Source: Aquila chrysaetos chrysaetos (Eukaryota > Chordata > Aves > Accipitriformes > Accipitridae). Taken from it: a stretch of 64,000 bases of DNA. Position numbers and translations under genes: made by a program. Each line of letters starts with the position of its first letter. Position 1 is the first letter of the stretch. A model generated the notes under the pieces. That model was not told the DNA's origin. It saw only the letters and a list, made by a program, of their open reading frames with translations, and did not search any database. Shown piece by piece: positions 11,642 through 25,579 of this stretch. Location of the stretch: contig NC_044029.1 of assembly GCF_900496995.4 (NCBI RefSeq), positions 13,702,001 through 13,766,000 on the forward strand, given 5' to 3'.

Positions 11642-14600
11642 GAGTTATTTTATTCCAGAAGTTTGCCCAAATTAACCTGCTTGGTACACCACAATGAATT
11701 TCTCAAAAGCATCAGCTGATATTAAAATGTCAGCACTTTCTCTTTTCTGTTCCTAAAGATGTCCAACAAAATCTTCTGCTAATATTTCCACAGTCACTTA
11801 TAACAGCCAGAAGATTCTTGGTGAAGCTTCAAATTATTGACTGAAAAGAGATCAGAAACCATTGTGCAGCACTCAGCAGAGGCTGATTGGAAAGATCTGA
11901 TGAGCATTAGTGAGGGTTAGATGTTGTCCAACTTGCCCTTATAGTGTGATCAAAGTCCTATCTCAAAGTTTTGTCACAGCTCTTATATGAATGACAGCAA
12001 CAATCTATTTCCATCCAGATTTGTAGCAAGATTGCAGCCAAAAGACCAGAGCATTTGGGGCTTTCTTCCTCCTCTGATTGGGAGGCAGCAGTCTGCTTCA
12101 CAGACTACTGATTTCTCTGCAACAGTAGTTCCATTAATACCTGTCACTTGTTAAAAGGTTGCACCCACCCCAGCCAAGAGCAAAATCAAACATAAAAGGA
12201 AATAACACTGAAGATCTATCTATGTGAATATTCCTCTCTATTTTTTTACAATAACAATGAAGGAGAACAGCAGAAGCAATTGTTTCTTGCTATCAGTTTG
12301 ACATAATACAAATCAAGTGGTTATGGAAGAAATATAATATTGGCTATCCAAGCATGCATTCAGCCTAGTATGTGCACTCATGTGCACTGGAAGAACACAG
12401 TGCACAAATGCAAACACAACTGTTTGAGAACTGGCATTAGCTCATGTACACGGATGGCCAGTAACACGGAGAAAAGTATGTTCAAAAATTCATTCAACGT
12501 TCTTCTTTTCACTTTTCTCTGGAATACTGGGTTCACAGATGTTTATGACCCTCCCAAAGCAATGCACACAAATACTCACAGAAGCAGCTTTGGTTGCAAA
12601 AATGTTCAAAGAAAGGAGAGTCCTAGTACACGGCAATGTGCATCAGACCTTCCAGCTTTCTGGACACAATCACAGAAAGTGAAAAGGACAAAGAAAAGAC
12701 TCAGGTAGAGAAATTAAGATGCTGTGAGGTTTATTTTCTGAATATAAATAAATTCTTTAATATCACTTTCATAATTTTTTATTGTCTATGTAAATTATCT
12801 CCAGTGACATACATGAAGTAACACGAAATTTGTGCCAGAAGGGGAGTAGCTTTGGCATTGAAATGGAAGCCAATGGAGAATTTCTTTTTTATGGTTTCAT
12901 GGGAACATTTTCTCAGAAGGCATTCAGAAATTGATATTGAAAGCTGTTTTGGGATTTGGGAATCACTCAGTGAGGAAACAGAAACAGCTCACTGCTATTT
13001 CCGATGCTTGGAGTACGGCAGTATTGCAAAACCATTATTGACAAAAGCTGCTAAATGCCAGTATTCCCATGAATGCATCTTTCCCTCTTCCACACAGGAA
13101 TTATCAGCTATCTCTGTGGCTGCTCCTCTCCAGGATTCCTCAAAAGGCAGAGCCAAGGTAGGTAGGGAAAGGACAGGCCTGGAGTTACACAAACCTGCTC
13201 CCACATGGTTCCCGTGGAACTTCTCCAGTGATGCAACTTGTACTGTCCATTCCAGATAGGACCAAAAGCAAAGGCCCTGGAGACTTTGATCCTGCAAGAG
13301 GCATGAAGATCGTTGGACAACGGGCTGCTCACAAGGAACTGCCCCAGGAAGATCCCCTCTTCTCGTGGGATGATATGAATAGTGATAAAGAATACTTGGC
13401 ACAGACTGCGTGAAAACACCGTAAACTACCGATAGAATTTTAGACTGTCTTTACAGGCAATGGCAACAAGCCTAAGGCAATGAAGAATCAGGGCGATTAC
13501 ATTTGGCATTGTCCATTTAGGCAAGACTTCTGCCCATTTGATTCTCCCTATGGGGCTAGATTTGGGGCAGATTTCTTTTTTCTTTATCAGTCTGATGATG
13601 TTTGTTATCACCATTGACCCAAAATGTTAATAGAGTTTTGTAAATTTTTCAAAACAACATTTTTGTCAGAACTTGTTATTTTTAAAGGTTTCACAGAAAG
13701 AGGCGAGTTTTTGCAAAACTTACTATTTTTCCCTTTCCCCTTATCTCTGTATGTGAAAGCATTCTCAGGCATTTTCCTTTTAGTAAATTTTCTATTAACC
13801 TATGAAGTCACATTAGAATGCTTTATAGACAAGTCTTGCTTGGTTAGTTATATTGCAGCAAACTGTCTTTCCTATGTGATTAAAAAATAAATATTAAGCC
13901 ACCTTAGTCCCAAGATAGGTAACTATATTATTAATGGCTCTTGTTTGGTACCTGACCTTATAAAAAGATAGTTGATTTTGTTGCTCCAAACAAGTATAAA
14001 TAATTCAAGAAAGTGTTTTTCTAAGCAGGTTATTACCTATAAAGATGTTGCTTTTAAGACAGCCTTTAGTATAAAATATGTATAACTGCCACATATATTA
14101 TTAACAGGTACCCAAAATTGTTAGCATGGTACCTTATTACCAGAAAAACAAATGAGAATTCTGATAGGGAATTCTGTATCAGAAGAGATGTGTGAAAGTA
14201 GACTGTTTTTTTCCTAAATGTATCTGCTCTCCCTTCATGGGAATTTAAACAAACCTCAGCGTAAGGGCTTCACGATGTTTTGTCTCTTTGTTATAAGTTT
14301 AGAGATAGCAGGAGAAAATAAGAGCTTGCCTCACAGAAAGGGAAAAATCATGTCTCACAGGAAGGGAAAATAAGCATATTTGCCATCAAGAGGACAATCT
14401 GCTATTGCATTCCTTCGATGCAGTTCGTATTATGATGGTCACAATGTCAGGATTAATTAGACCAGAGGGTGGTGTAAATGCCAAAAGAAAAAGTTGCCGT
14501 ACATCTGTTCTAATTTATCTCATGGACGTTCCTTCAGTGAGTAAGTGAAGAATGTGGCTTGGGCCATCTGTGACCCAGTTAGAGCGAGCAGGACGGCTTG

Positions 14601-15678
14601 TTGCCTTGCGGGTGCCAGGACAGGAGTTGTGACAAGAAGGTCAAAGGATGGTCTGAGGAGTGCTGGGGAATTTCCACTCGTACACAAACCTCTGACTGGA
14701 GAGAAGTGGGAGAGACTCTCAGGTGACATCAGTGACCTTGAAAGGGAAACCGAAAGCTGGATCTTCTCAGGCAATCCTCTCCAGGATAATCTTCAGCCTG
14801 TTAGCAAAGGGATAGACACATTGGTAAGCGTCCATTTATTGATGCAGAATAGTGCCAGGAAGAAAGCCAGTTAGAATCCCTTTGGGAGGAGGAAAAAGTG
14901 TCCTCTTATATCAACTTTAAACAGGACTTAAGACACCCAATAAGAGAGAAGGAAAGAGGGCAGATTTTTATTGACCTGTATTGGCAGTTTCGTATTGACC
15001 TGTACTTCCAATATAAATTTTAGAAAAATGAGATGGGGTGCTTTACAACATGATATAATGAACAATGAGCAAAAGCTCTGTGTGTTTGATCAGCTCTCTA
15101 TGAAGTCAAAAGAACAGAGCAGATGAGACGAGCTAGCAAAATTTCCACATGTGGATTTCAAATGTTGGGTCATACAGAACATGGGGAATGATGGTTAGGA
15201 AAATAGTAAAAAAGTAGTCAACCTGAATATATTTCTCACATGCGGCTGCCTTACAGGTGCCAAAATTCAGTTAAATTGGGCCAGCAAGAATCTGTGTTTT
15301 TATCCGGTAATGATTAATAAAAATACTGACACTCAACACAAAAGACCATTGGAAAGCAATGAGTTAAAAAAAAATAATAAAAGAATAAACTATCTGAGAG
15401 CTGAGAAAGTGCTACGTAAACAGCCAACTGGAGATGAGTTTGTAACAAGCAATAATGGCCATCACAAAGTCAGTGCAATTTTCTGTTGAATAAGCTAAGG
15501 GATCACGTCCTGGGGTTTTAGCTTTCCTCCACATGCTAGGAAAGAATTTAGAGAGGTGTAATTAACAATCATGCTTCTACAGGGATTAGCTGAAGAGAAA
15601 AAATGGTACAGGGATGGAAAGGAATCAGCTAACAGTGCTGTAACACCAATAGGAGAAAGCAAGGTACTCAGCTTTGTC

Positions 15679-15699
15679 AAAAAAAAAAAAAAAAAAAAA
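15679..15699. repeat. A21 homopolymer, A-rich tract
   Basis: A run of 21 A is followed shortly by a second run of A and purines (to about 15725). No retroposed body is recognised to its left. Confidence 0.9.
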
Positions 15700-18600
15700 G
15701 ACAGGAAAAAAAAAAGAGAAGGAGAGTTTTTAATAAGGTATCCACATGAATGGGCACAACAATGAAGGAACAAGATTCAGAAAACTAAAGGATATGAATA
15801 AGGGTGGGGAACAGCAGAAATTACATGAAGCAGCAGGAAATGTAAGGATGAACGTTGTGAGAAAGTGTCCCACAAGTGGAGCCTATGAAAGTGAAGAACA
15901 GCCTCTTCAGGAACTGCTGAACCGTGTGTCTATAAAAAGCTCCAAAGAAAGCATTAAAAAGACAGTCTGATGGAGCTAACAAGCTTTCATTACAGGTAGC
16001 TAAGCTAAATAATACATACCTAGAGGTCATTTCCACCCCTAATTTTCTATACCACTTCACTTAATTGAATTAATGAAAAGTTGGAACTTTCATTCAAAAG
16101 CACATTGAAACAGATAGACTTAAATTTGTTCCAGGAAGGCTTCGCTTAACTATTAATTTGCTTTACCAGTACTACTAAGCAAAAGGATTACCGAAAGATC
16201 CTACTCAAAGAAAGAATTGGGAATAATCTCTTGGATATTTTCACAGGCTCAGAGGTACAAAATAATCCTGACTTTTTTTCATGAAGGTCCCCAATTCGCT
16301 CGAACCCCAGCAGTTCTGAATTATTGTGTTATTGTTTTCTTCCTAATGTCTGCTATGCATCAATAGTTATAATGGAGAGAGATTGATAGAAAGCTGAGAT
16401 TTAGTAGCAGCTCAGCAATTAAATTGCACAACTAGTCTTTCTTCTACTGTTCCCTGGTGGATACAATTCTGTTCATTAATCTGCATGTTGATTATAACCC
16501 CTCCGTGATATTGATCTGTGTTTCACAGGCCTGTGATTGCAAGAACATGTAGTTGCCACGGGCAGCTACAGTACTGCATACATTTCGAATTAATGCTGAA
16601 ATATTTAAAGCCAGAAAAAGAAAAAAACCTAGCGGTCCTTAAACTGATTTGAGCTTATGTACTTTTGCCATGGCAATGTTTTATTTTTCCCTCCAGCTGC
16701 TATTAATACAAAGAAAAATTAAACAAATTTAGACAAAAGGAAAAAAAAAAAACAACACCAGAGCAAACCCCTAGAAGATGTTTAACTCAGGGAATCTCAC
16801 AAAGAGTATTCTGTAATTGTTGAACCAATTTTAGGTCTTTACCACAACTTCTTCCTCTTGTTTAGACACGATTGTGTGGACAAGTACAAGGAAGGCTATT
16901 ATTTGTCATTTATTCTCTAAGACATGGTGAATGCATTTCTCTTCCTCTTGCGTCCCAGTTCCATATTCTGAATCTTCTGTATTTTTATTTGGATTTGCTC
17001 TAATGTAACAATTATTTAGTTTATTTTTTTGTTCATTTAAAGAATGCACACTCAGATGGAATAGTCCATCTGTGGATTCATCCATGCTTGAATTGGGCAA
17101 TTACCCTGTCGGCTGCCTTCTCTGTGCATCTATACCACCAGATACAAGACCAGAGGTGAAAGCTCCCGGCGGGAGGAGACCCTCACATCCCACCTGGAAG
17201 AAAATCCGAAGAGTGATGTAGGGGGACAATCTGAAGGAGAGACATTTTATACCTGACTATACGAAGAGACAAAGAAGGTGTTATAGAAAACATTCAGGAA
17301 AGGGAAAGATGAATCTCAACACCAAGGCTGCCTGGAAAAATCAGGTAGCGTAACAGCATGTAACAGCAGAAGAAAAGCAGAGCTGGTGTAGTCAGCGTGG
17401 GCACCCCAGGAGCCCAACCCCGTCCCTTTGAGGGATGGCCCACTATGTCAGCGACTTTCCTCTAGCGAGGCAGAGAAAACACTCCTCGACTATTTTTCTT
17501 CCAGATTTCTCTTGTGATGAAAAGGGAGTCACTGCAAAGAAGAAAGAAATGTTGCTGAAAGGAGAAGAGAAGGAAGAAAAATGACTGGAGAGAAGAAAGG
17601 GACTGACGGGGAAAAAAAGAGAGGCGTGAAATGAATAGAAGCAGCAAAGCACAAAAAACAAAGGAGGGAAGGTAACATTAACCAGAAGATGGAAAGTTTT
17701 TCTGCAATATCCATCTTTAAGAATGAAGAGCAAAACAGATGCACTGCAAAGTCAGTTTGATTATTGGTAGGATGGCTATCTATAATCAGATACTAGCCCA
17801 GTCCCAAGACATTCATTCATTTACAGGATTTTTCTGTCATTTTAAACACTTTTTCCTAGCATGAATCAGGAAGAACCTAAGAATTTTTTTTATTATTATT
17901 TTTGCAAATTGCTAATAATACTGGTACAGCCAATAACCACTAAGTTACAATGGAGATGTGAAGAATTTGAGTTTGAGTTCTTGGTTTTACTGGTTCTGCG
18001 CAGAGATTTGTGCAAGGCTGTCATATATTTATGTGAGTGCCCTATGAGTATAGTTCGCATACTATGAGATCCTTATGCGAGTCTCTTTCAGGGTGACTAT
18101 TTGCAAAGATTATTCAATATCTTCTGTTGGTGCTATTCCATTTTATATGGATTTAAATTATTTAAAATATGCACTGGGTCAAGAACCATGTGAAAGCTCT
18201 GCCTCACTTGCAATGAAGCTAATAGCTGAGGTGGTTTAAGACCATCTTAATCACTGCTTAACTCGACACTTCACCGGGGATTACAAATCAGGCTTGATTA
18301 AAGTGAACCCATACCTTGGCCACAGGAGTTCGTAGCTTGACATCTTAATACAAACCCGCCTTTATCGGGGGGGGTTACGTGAATATGCTGGGCTGTGAAA
18401 TGAAGCATAAGCACACGTTCGCTTTGCACTCCTTCTTGCCAGCAGCCTTTGGCAGAGAGACAGAGCAGGCAACTGCGGGCAGCAGATTCTTAAACTGCCA
18501 GAGCTGGATCCATCAGGAATTCTCTGCCTGAGTGTTAATTCCCGACCCGGTGGTCACGGTACCCACCTGAGGAGGGACAACCCCAAGTCACATCACTCCA

Positions 18601-18949
18601 GAGTTAAGCAGAACAGATATTTACCTCTTGCCCTGCTCAGAGAAGTGTCCTGCGTTTGACAGTATCCAATTCTAGTCTTTCACCAGCACTTCCCATGGAT
18701 CATTACAAATTTTCCCCAAAAAGCAGTTTGTTGAAACAGATCAAAATCCATGCTGTGTTTACACTTTAGTGGAGCAGTGTGGCTTGTTTTCCGCTTTCTG
18801 CCCAGCTCCCGAAGCATACAGACACCTTGAGCACAACAACAGACAGCTCTAAATGAGCCGGAGATTTTCTCTGACAATATTTTTCTTATCAAACATCTGG
18901 CTGTACTTATTTTTCATTCACTGACTGCTTGATTCATTGCCAGCGGCTC

Positions 18950-19910
18950 TCTGCCAGTGGAAACATCCACCCCAGTGGATGGCTAACAGCACCATGGCTT
19001 TCAACTCCGGCCAGATTTCACGGAGCTTATCCGGCAGGAGCTGCCTGGAAAACGCGCGGGGTCGGCACATCTCCTGGCCGCAGCGAGCGCCGTGGCTGGG
19101 AGCAACGCAGCACCCGCACCCTGCGGAGCCCTTCTAGTGCCAGGAGCTGCCGGGGCTTCCACCCACCGCTAACGAGCTGCTTAAATATACACCCGGTTTT
19201 AGCGCTCTCCCGCAAATTGCATTTTTCTCTATTTCTAGATATGGTCACTTCCATGCCTGAGTTTTCTGCTTCTATGCTGCATTTGGTTTAGCCCGCTCTT
19301 GCCTCCTGTTAGTTTTCCTGGGGTTTATTTCGCATCTTCGTGACATTCTCCTCAGAGGTCATTTCTCCCTGATGTTTTATATTCAGGCGTTCTCATTCAT
19401 TGGCCTAATATTTGTTTTATGAGTCTCCACTTGTTTTTTGATTTTGTTGCTATTGCCTCCATTTTTTTACCGTTATTGCTGTTTCCATCAGCCCGACCTT
19501 ACTCTTTGGACTGCTGCTCTCAGCCTCTAGAGCGACTCTTCCTCCTGGCTTTGATCCTCAATTACCTCTTTCATGTGAGGGTCATTCAAACGGCATTTGG
19601 AATTCAGATTTCTTGAGCTCGATATCGCAAGGCCCAGAGTAGTTCTTGAGAAAAGAACGGCCACCCGCATGTGATTAAAGCCGAACGGGTTGGACGAGCG
19701 TGCCGCAAGTGGTCTGTCCCTGCAGGGCTGAGCCCTGCAGAGCCGTCCCTGCTCCCCCGGCTTGGCAGCAGTGCCCTGCCATCTTCCTGCTGCTGGCGAG
19801 ACTCTGACTCCCGCTTCCAGCGGCAATCCGCAGGGCAAGGCACCGGCGCGGTGTCAGGACGGTTGGCAGAGTCCGGCGATGTTTTACCTTGGCTGTTTCC
19901 TTGCTCCTGA
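18950..19910. other. GC-richer stretch in gene desert
   Basis: Two GC-rich segments (about 18950-19170 and 19670-19890) are separated by T-rich DNA. They carry clustered CpGs and several short overlapping open frames on both strands, which is expected of GC-rich non-coding DNA. No protein family, splice-bounded exon or repeat is recognised. Confidence 0.4.
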
Positions 19911-21331
19911 CAGATGCGGCTTCCACTTCTCTACGTTTAGTCTTAGCCGTGCGCTGTGCTTTGTACTTGCTCACACAGCCCCTCCGTGATGATGCACTTT
20001 AGCCATCCTTTTATTTATTATTTTAAATCCTTTTTCCAAAAGCCCAGCCAGCCTCACACCCGGAAGGTTGACTCACCATCTGTTCAAAGTGGAAAACATC
20101 AGGGTAAATAAAATTTGGGTAAGGAGGCTCGGAGTAAACAGGCCAAATCTTTCTAAAATGTTGGAGGTGACAATGCATCTTAATCATCCAGTTTTCTAAG
20201 TATTGAGTACAGTCATGTGCTTTGAAAGTTTTGTCAGTCCTTAATTTTGAACCTTTCTTTCCTTTCAGTTTAGACTATAGCAGTCACGAGATATGACTGA
20301 GACTTTAGGAGGGAGGAAGGAGAGTTAACAAGTTGAAGGCATGGGCTTTACATAAAAGCTAGTGTTACATATTTTTCCACATCAAAACACAAAGAATGGG
20401 CACTGAAATGACCTAAATATCTTTTTTTAAAAATAGGTGCCTTAGGGCTAGTAGATTTTAATCTCAGATGGGCGCTGCACGTGGTTGTCTATCTCAGAAA
20501 ATCTGATGCTCTTAATGCTTGCACGTGTGAAGGGCTAATTTTTTATGCATTTTTCTGGGGTACAGAAGTGCCTGGAGTTTTGAAACTAGACCTTAATTTT
20601 CAGGCTAAAGAAACCAAATCTTGATTTACTCAGAATTGCCTTTCACTTGTTTACATTTTAAGGGGTGTTTCAGCCCCAGAATGTAAAGGATTCAGCTCAT
20701 CCCTTAATTATTGCATGTGATCAAGCATTTATCTTCCAGTCTCTAACATATTGAAAATTATGCAATTTACTTGAGAATTTTAAAAAAGAAATCAATACGT
20801 TCCCATGATAAACATACTGTCTATCCTTCCTCACACTAGGGAAGCCAGTCAGGGGAAGTTAATTGCCTAGACCCGGCAGTGCGGAGAACAGCATTAATAA
20901 ATGGGGTGTACTGGCTTGTATAAAGGACAGATGTGAGTTTTCTGCTTCACTGTACGATGAATTAATTCTCTCTCTTTTCTACTTTTTTCCCAATTTATAT
21001 ATCGCAGTGACCACTGAAGAGCTCCATTTATAGTCGCTTTGGTAAAGTGTTCCCAGAGCCAGATCCTGGCCACATCTTGCACTGCGTGGCCACATCCTTA
21101 TTCTCCAGTCCTCATCCCTGACTCAGATCAGTCCGGAAAAATGCTCAAGTCTGAGACCTAAATGAAGTGTAATCTGAAGATGGGAATAGCTGAACAGCAA
21201 GGACGGGAGAGGTTTGCAAGCTGACCCATGCCCCATCTCACCTGCTGTCATCTACAGACACTTTCTCTCTCCTCTGTATTACCACTTGCCCCCGGGGACT
21301 ACGATTTGTGAGCTCTGTTGCAGCCCTTACC

Positions 21332-21354
21332 AAAAAAAAAAAAAAAAAAAAAAA
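21332..21354. repeat. A23 homopolymer
   Basis: Twenty-three consecutive A residues follow 'cagcccttacc'. I see no gene-like or SINE-like body upstream and no flanking target duplication. Confidence 0.9.
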
Positions 21355-22265
21355 TCTGCAGAGGAAAAGGTAGGACTCTAGAAAACAGTCAAAATGGGGT
21401 TTGGCAAGTCGGGTGGTGCCTCAGGCAAGAGCGACTTTTGGCAAAGAGGCTGTGTGGCTGTCAGCTGTGGGCTTCTCAAACACGGAGCCGTTCAGGGCTC
21501 CTGGCTTTGCGCTTGGCTAAGGAAGGGCAAGACGGCACTCGTGGCATTCTGGTTCCCTGGTTTGTGCCCACCAGAGCTTGTGCTGTCACTTATGTGGTTG
21601 AAAGATTAGGGCAATTGAGCTAGTCCAGGGGGCTGGAGGGAGCTGGCACGCCTAACGAAATTGCAAGGCTACCATGGTTGGAAGAAAGAGAGGCGGCAAT
21701 GGCATGGGCAGAGACAGCCCCAGCTTCCTCACCCCCTTCAGACAGCTCGCATCCTTGTAGACACAACTCAGGCCAAGAAAAACGCACGTTGTTGTGGACA
21801 GGAAAGGTTTTAACTCACAACATACTGGGAATTTCCTGCAGGGATGCCGTTAGCCAAAGGGGAACGTGAAGAAGGCAAACCACCATCCTGATGGGAGGGC
21901 TTAGGAGCACCTCCCCGGGGAGCTGCTGTGCAGTAGCTGTGGATTTGCAGTACTTCTATGCCCAAAGCCATTACCAGATCTGTTACCATTTTTAGGGTTC
22001 AAACATCTTCTCTTAGAACTTTTCTATCATTTTAAAAGGCAGGACTATGAAATATTACCCTTTCCCTGCTTGGGTCATTAAACTGTGCTTCCCGGCTTCC
22101 ACAGGAAAGTAGTCAGACACTATTTAGAAATATGCTGTTTCAGAAAAATGTACTTTTGTCAGAAAAATAATTTGTCTAAAATTATAGGGACCTCTCAGTC
22201 TGATGTGCAGAGAATTTGTGCAGGCTTGTGGGTTACGTAAGCACAAATGACATATCATGAGTCTC

Positions 22266-22298
<33 letters not shown>

Positions 22299-22321
22299 CA
22301 CTTACATATATATACACACAC
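22266..22321. repeat. TA/CA dinucleotide microsatellite
   Basis: An uninterrupted (TA)n core is followed by interrupted TATATACACAC stretches. It is a compound microsatellite and likely polymorphic. Confidence 0.93.
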
Positions 22322-22761
22322 TCCATAGTATTTTTAAGAAGTCACTTACTTTTTTAAACATCTCCTTTTAAAGTTTCCACTTGCTGGGGACAAGGTGTAC
22401 CATTCAGCTGATAATTTCAGATTGATTTATTCGTTCTACTGCTCCAATCTACAGTTCTTCACACACTTGTCATGGTAAGTCTGTGTGATCCTGCTGTATA
22501 TCTGCAGGCTAGATAAGGTGTACAGAATATGGTTTGAGGCATTCACGCTACAGCACTCTTCCAAGATCATTCAGGATCTAACTTAAAAAGTCCAGCAAAA
22601 TCAGTGTTACTATTGACAATGAAGTTAGTGGGGTCTGGATCAGGCAATATGTACTAAGACTCTTTAAAAAACATATTTGCAAAGAAATTACTGAAGAGAT
22701 CCCTGATACTGTTTCAAGACTAGGCAGTGAAAATATGAAAAAGATACCTGTTTGATCACAC

Positions 22762-22792
22762 TTTTTTTTCAAAAAAAAAAAAAAAAAAAAAA
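22762..22792. repeat. T8-C-A22 tract
   Basis: Eight T, one C, then 22 A form a simple fold-back. No associated retroposon is recognised. Confidence 0.9.
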
Positions 22793-24950
22793 GGCAAATG
22801 ATAGGCCAGAAAAAAAAAGTCTAAATTTCTTTTTAACATAAAAATTTTTAATAGGGAATGCTACCCTCTCTAAAGGTATACTAAATCCATGCAATAGAAT
22901 ACTGTAGCAAGCATAATATTTTCATGAAATGCTAAAGTCTGTGTCAAAAACATATGGAAAGCTTTTAAAAATCACATTGGACTTTCCCATCAGGTCTGTC
23001 TTGTGTAATGCGACATGCATTATTTCATTAAAATTAAACACATAGTCCTGCTCTCCCTGCCTCATCTCTTCCTCTTTGCTGCTACCACTGTAGCACCACT
23101 CATGCTAAGATTTTCTGATGTAAGAGGGCTTAAACTCACACCTCCTGAGGGTATCAAATTAAAGAGCTGTGGTCATAATTCCTCATTCTACAGGGAAAAC
23201 ATGATCATATCTCAAAGAGCATCCTTCTTATCCTCTCATTAACACATAAAGAAATACATACTCACACTAATACAATTACAAACAGTGGCTAATCTGTATT
23301 GCTTTCTTTCCCTTTCACATATCCTTTGGGAAGCTACTGTCTTATTCTATATATTTTTATATCCAGTATTTTTTTTCCATTTACAATGAGATTGAGTTCA
23401 TCTTTTGTGTAAACATTTTATTTACAATGTTTGGTCTCTTCGGAAATTGTATTAATTTTGAACTCTGTAGCTGATTAGCCCTCATACACTCGAGAGTACT
23501 TGCTTGACATACACACATGCACACACTTATATATAAGGATATATAGCTTTGTTATATATTGGTAGAAAAGGAGTAAATATTGACATTCTAGTAATTCCCA
23601 AAGTCTGCAGTGAGGACTGACAAGCTGTTGTGACTTGCACTGTACAAAAAAGAAAATTTAATTGCATCATACAGAAAAGAAACAATAGAGTTATCCCCAT
23701 CCCTAGGCAATATGTGCACTGCTATAACTGGGCAAATGCATCAGTGGGCTCTTTCATGTTCAGTGGTGCAATTACATCCCATATTCTCAGAATGCAAACA
23801 ATTATAGTGTATATAATCTACAGAATTGTATTAAAAAAAAAAAAAAGACTAAAAAATACCTCTTGCCAAAACCTGCAGGGCATTTTCTGTAGTATGTCAC
23901 TCTTTTCCAAAATAAGTGGATGGAGTCTTTATAAAATTATTTTGCATAATTCTAATGCTAGGGAAAAGACCTTACCTTCTTGCTATGCCATTCTGCCCAA
24001 AAAGAAAGCAAAAGCTCATTCCATTTATCTTACTCTGATGATATTGTTTGTCATTACAGTTGTAACTTTCTGTTTTGCTTCTGAACCATCCATTTCAATT
24101 GTTATCATAATTATCAGCCTTTTTGTGCATTTTTTTTTCCTTGCCAAAAATTACAGAGTTGTTTTAGGCAGCCGTTGCTGTGGATGAGCCTACGCCGTCA
24201 GACAGTTTAGCTCCCCAGCTCCTTCCCAGGCCCCGCTCTCTGATCTTACACAAACTATTTGTGCGCCTCAGGTCACTCTTCAGCTCTCTTTTGAAGTGAC
24301 TCGGGACCGCGAGCCAGGCTGGGATACAGCCCACACTTCATAAGCACGACCAGCCGGCTTTGGCTACCTCAGCCCTCAAAAACTAGCCCAAAAGGTCTTG
24401 CACCCCTTAAACTCCGTCCTGCATCTCCCTGCCATGCCCTAGGCCAGGCAGTACGCACTAACGAATGGCATCATGACAGAAAAGAAAACGAGAGCAGCCT
24501 GGGAGGCTATAACACAGCCCTCGCATTATTCCAGACATTTTCTTAGAGCCGAACAAAAGGCACAAAGCAAGCAAGCAATTATTTCCTAGGGCCATGAGCT
24601 TGCTACCCAGAGCCCAAAGAAGACGTGAACCCAGTCTACAGAACAATGAGAACGAATATAAAAATATGTTATGATTTGACCTGGGAGCTGGGCACCATTC
24701 CCCGGAGCAGATGCCTTTTAGCAGTGCGGACATAGCCTAGAGGTGGAAGATGTCTGTACTGCATCATCCAAGACCTGAAGGCTTCTTGGAAACCAGGCTG
24801 AACTGTCGACTGAGTTCTCTCCCACACAGGCACCTTAAACCAGACACAGAGGCTGTCTGCTGGGAAAAAAGGTGGGGATTCTCTGCAAGGCCCTTAGGTA
24901 CCAGCAGCTTCAGAAATTGAGTCATCAGCCTCAGAAGTTACATCTGTGGG

Positions 24951-24982
<32 letters not shown>
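24951..24982. repeat. A32 homopolymer next to LTR insertion
   Basis: Thirty-two consecutive A residues end ten bases before the LTR at 24993; the target duplication catgg lies between them. The run is outside the LTR, so it is either an older simple repeat or the tail of an unrecognised retroposon. Confidence 0.9.
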
Positions 24983-24983
<1 letters not shown>

Positions 24984-24992
24984 CAGTCATGG

Positions 24993-25579
24993 TGTCGTGG
25001 TTTAGCCCCAGACGGGAACTAAGCCCCACGCAGGCGGTCGCTCACTCCCCCCCTACCCAGTGGGATGGGGGAGAGAATAGGGAAAAAACAAGTAAAACTC
25101 GTGGGTTGAGACAAGAACAGTTTAATAGAAGAGAAAGGAAGAAATCAATAATGATAATAACAACAATAATGAAAATAATAATAATAAAAGGATTGGAAAA
25201 TACAAAACAAGTGATAGACAATACAATTGCTCACCTCTCGCCGACCGATGCCCAGTTAGTTCCCGAGCAGCGATCCACCCCCCAGCCAACTCCCCCCAGT
25301 TTATATACTGGGCATGACATCACATGGTATGGAATACCCCTGTGGCCAGTTGGGGTCAACTGCCCTGGCTGTGTCCTGTGCCAACTCCTTGTGCCCCTCC
25401 AGCTTTCTCGCTGGCTGGGCATGAGAAGCTGAAAAACCCTTGACTTGGTGTAAACACTACTGAGCAACAACTGAAAACATCAGTGTGTTATCGACATTCT
25501 TCTCATACTGAACCCAAAACATAACACTATACTGGGTACTAGAAAGAAAATTAACTTTATCCCAGCCAAAACCAGGACA
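24993..25579 (-). mobile_element. Solo LTR of avian endogenous retrovirus
   Basis: This 587-bp minus-strand copy of the same LTR family is flanked by the perfect 5-bp duplication catgg (24988-24992 and 25580-25584). In the element's own direction it has an intact TATA box (TTTATATA at 25300-25307 on the plus strand) and an ATTAAA hexamer (TTTAAT at 25121-25126). It inserted ten bases past a run of 32 A residues. No internal region remains. Confidence 0.93.

Larger units (their letters stand above)
10831..24950. other. Intergenic gene desert
   Basis: This is fourteen kilobases with no recognisable coding exon, RNA gene or datable mobile element. It holds the homopolymers and microsatellite listed above, the GC-richer stretch near 19 kb, and two local near-duplications, each with a 24-base offset (14331 vs 14355, and 14969 vs 14993). 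Confidence 0.6.

Noticed and set aside
12852-13419. Opposing open frames of 135 codons on both strands
   Set aside because: Mirror-image frames without splice signals or recognisable residues; chance.
15500-15780. A-rich tract as the tail of a processed pseudogene
   Set aside because: No coding homology upstream of the A run and no flanking target duplication could be seen.
23630-24187. 185-codon open frame
   Set aside because: AT-rich translation dominated by Ile, Lys and Phe with homopolymer stretches; no family resemblance.
24872-25432. 186-codon open frame
   Set aside because: It runs through an A32 tract (poly-Lys) and into the antisense of a solo LTR; not a gene.
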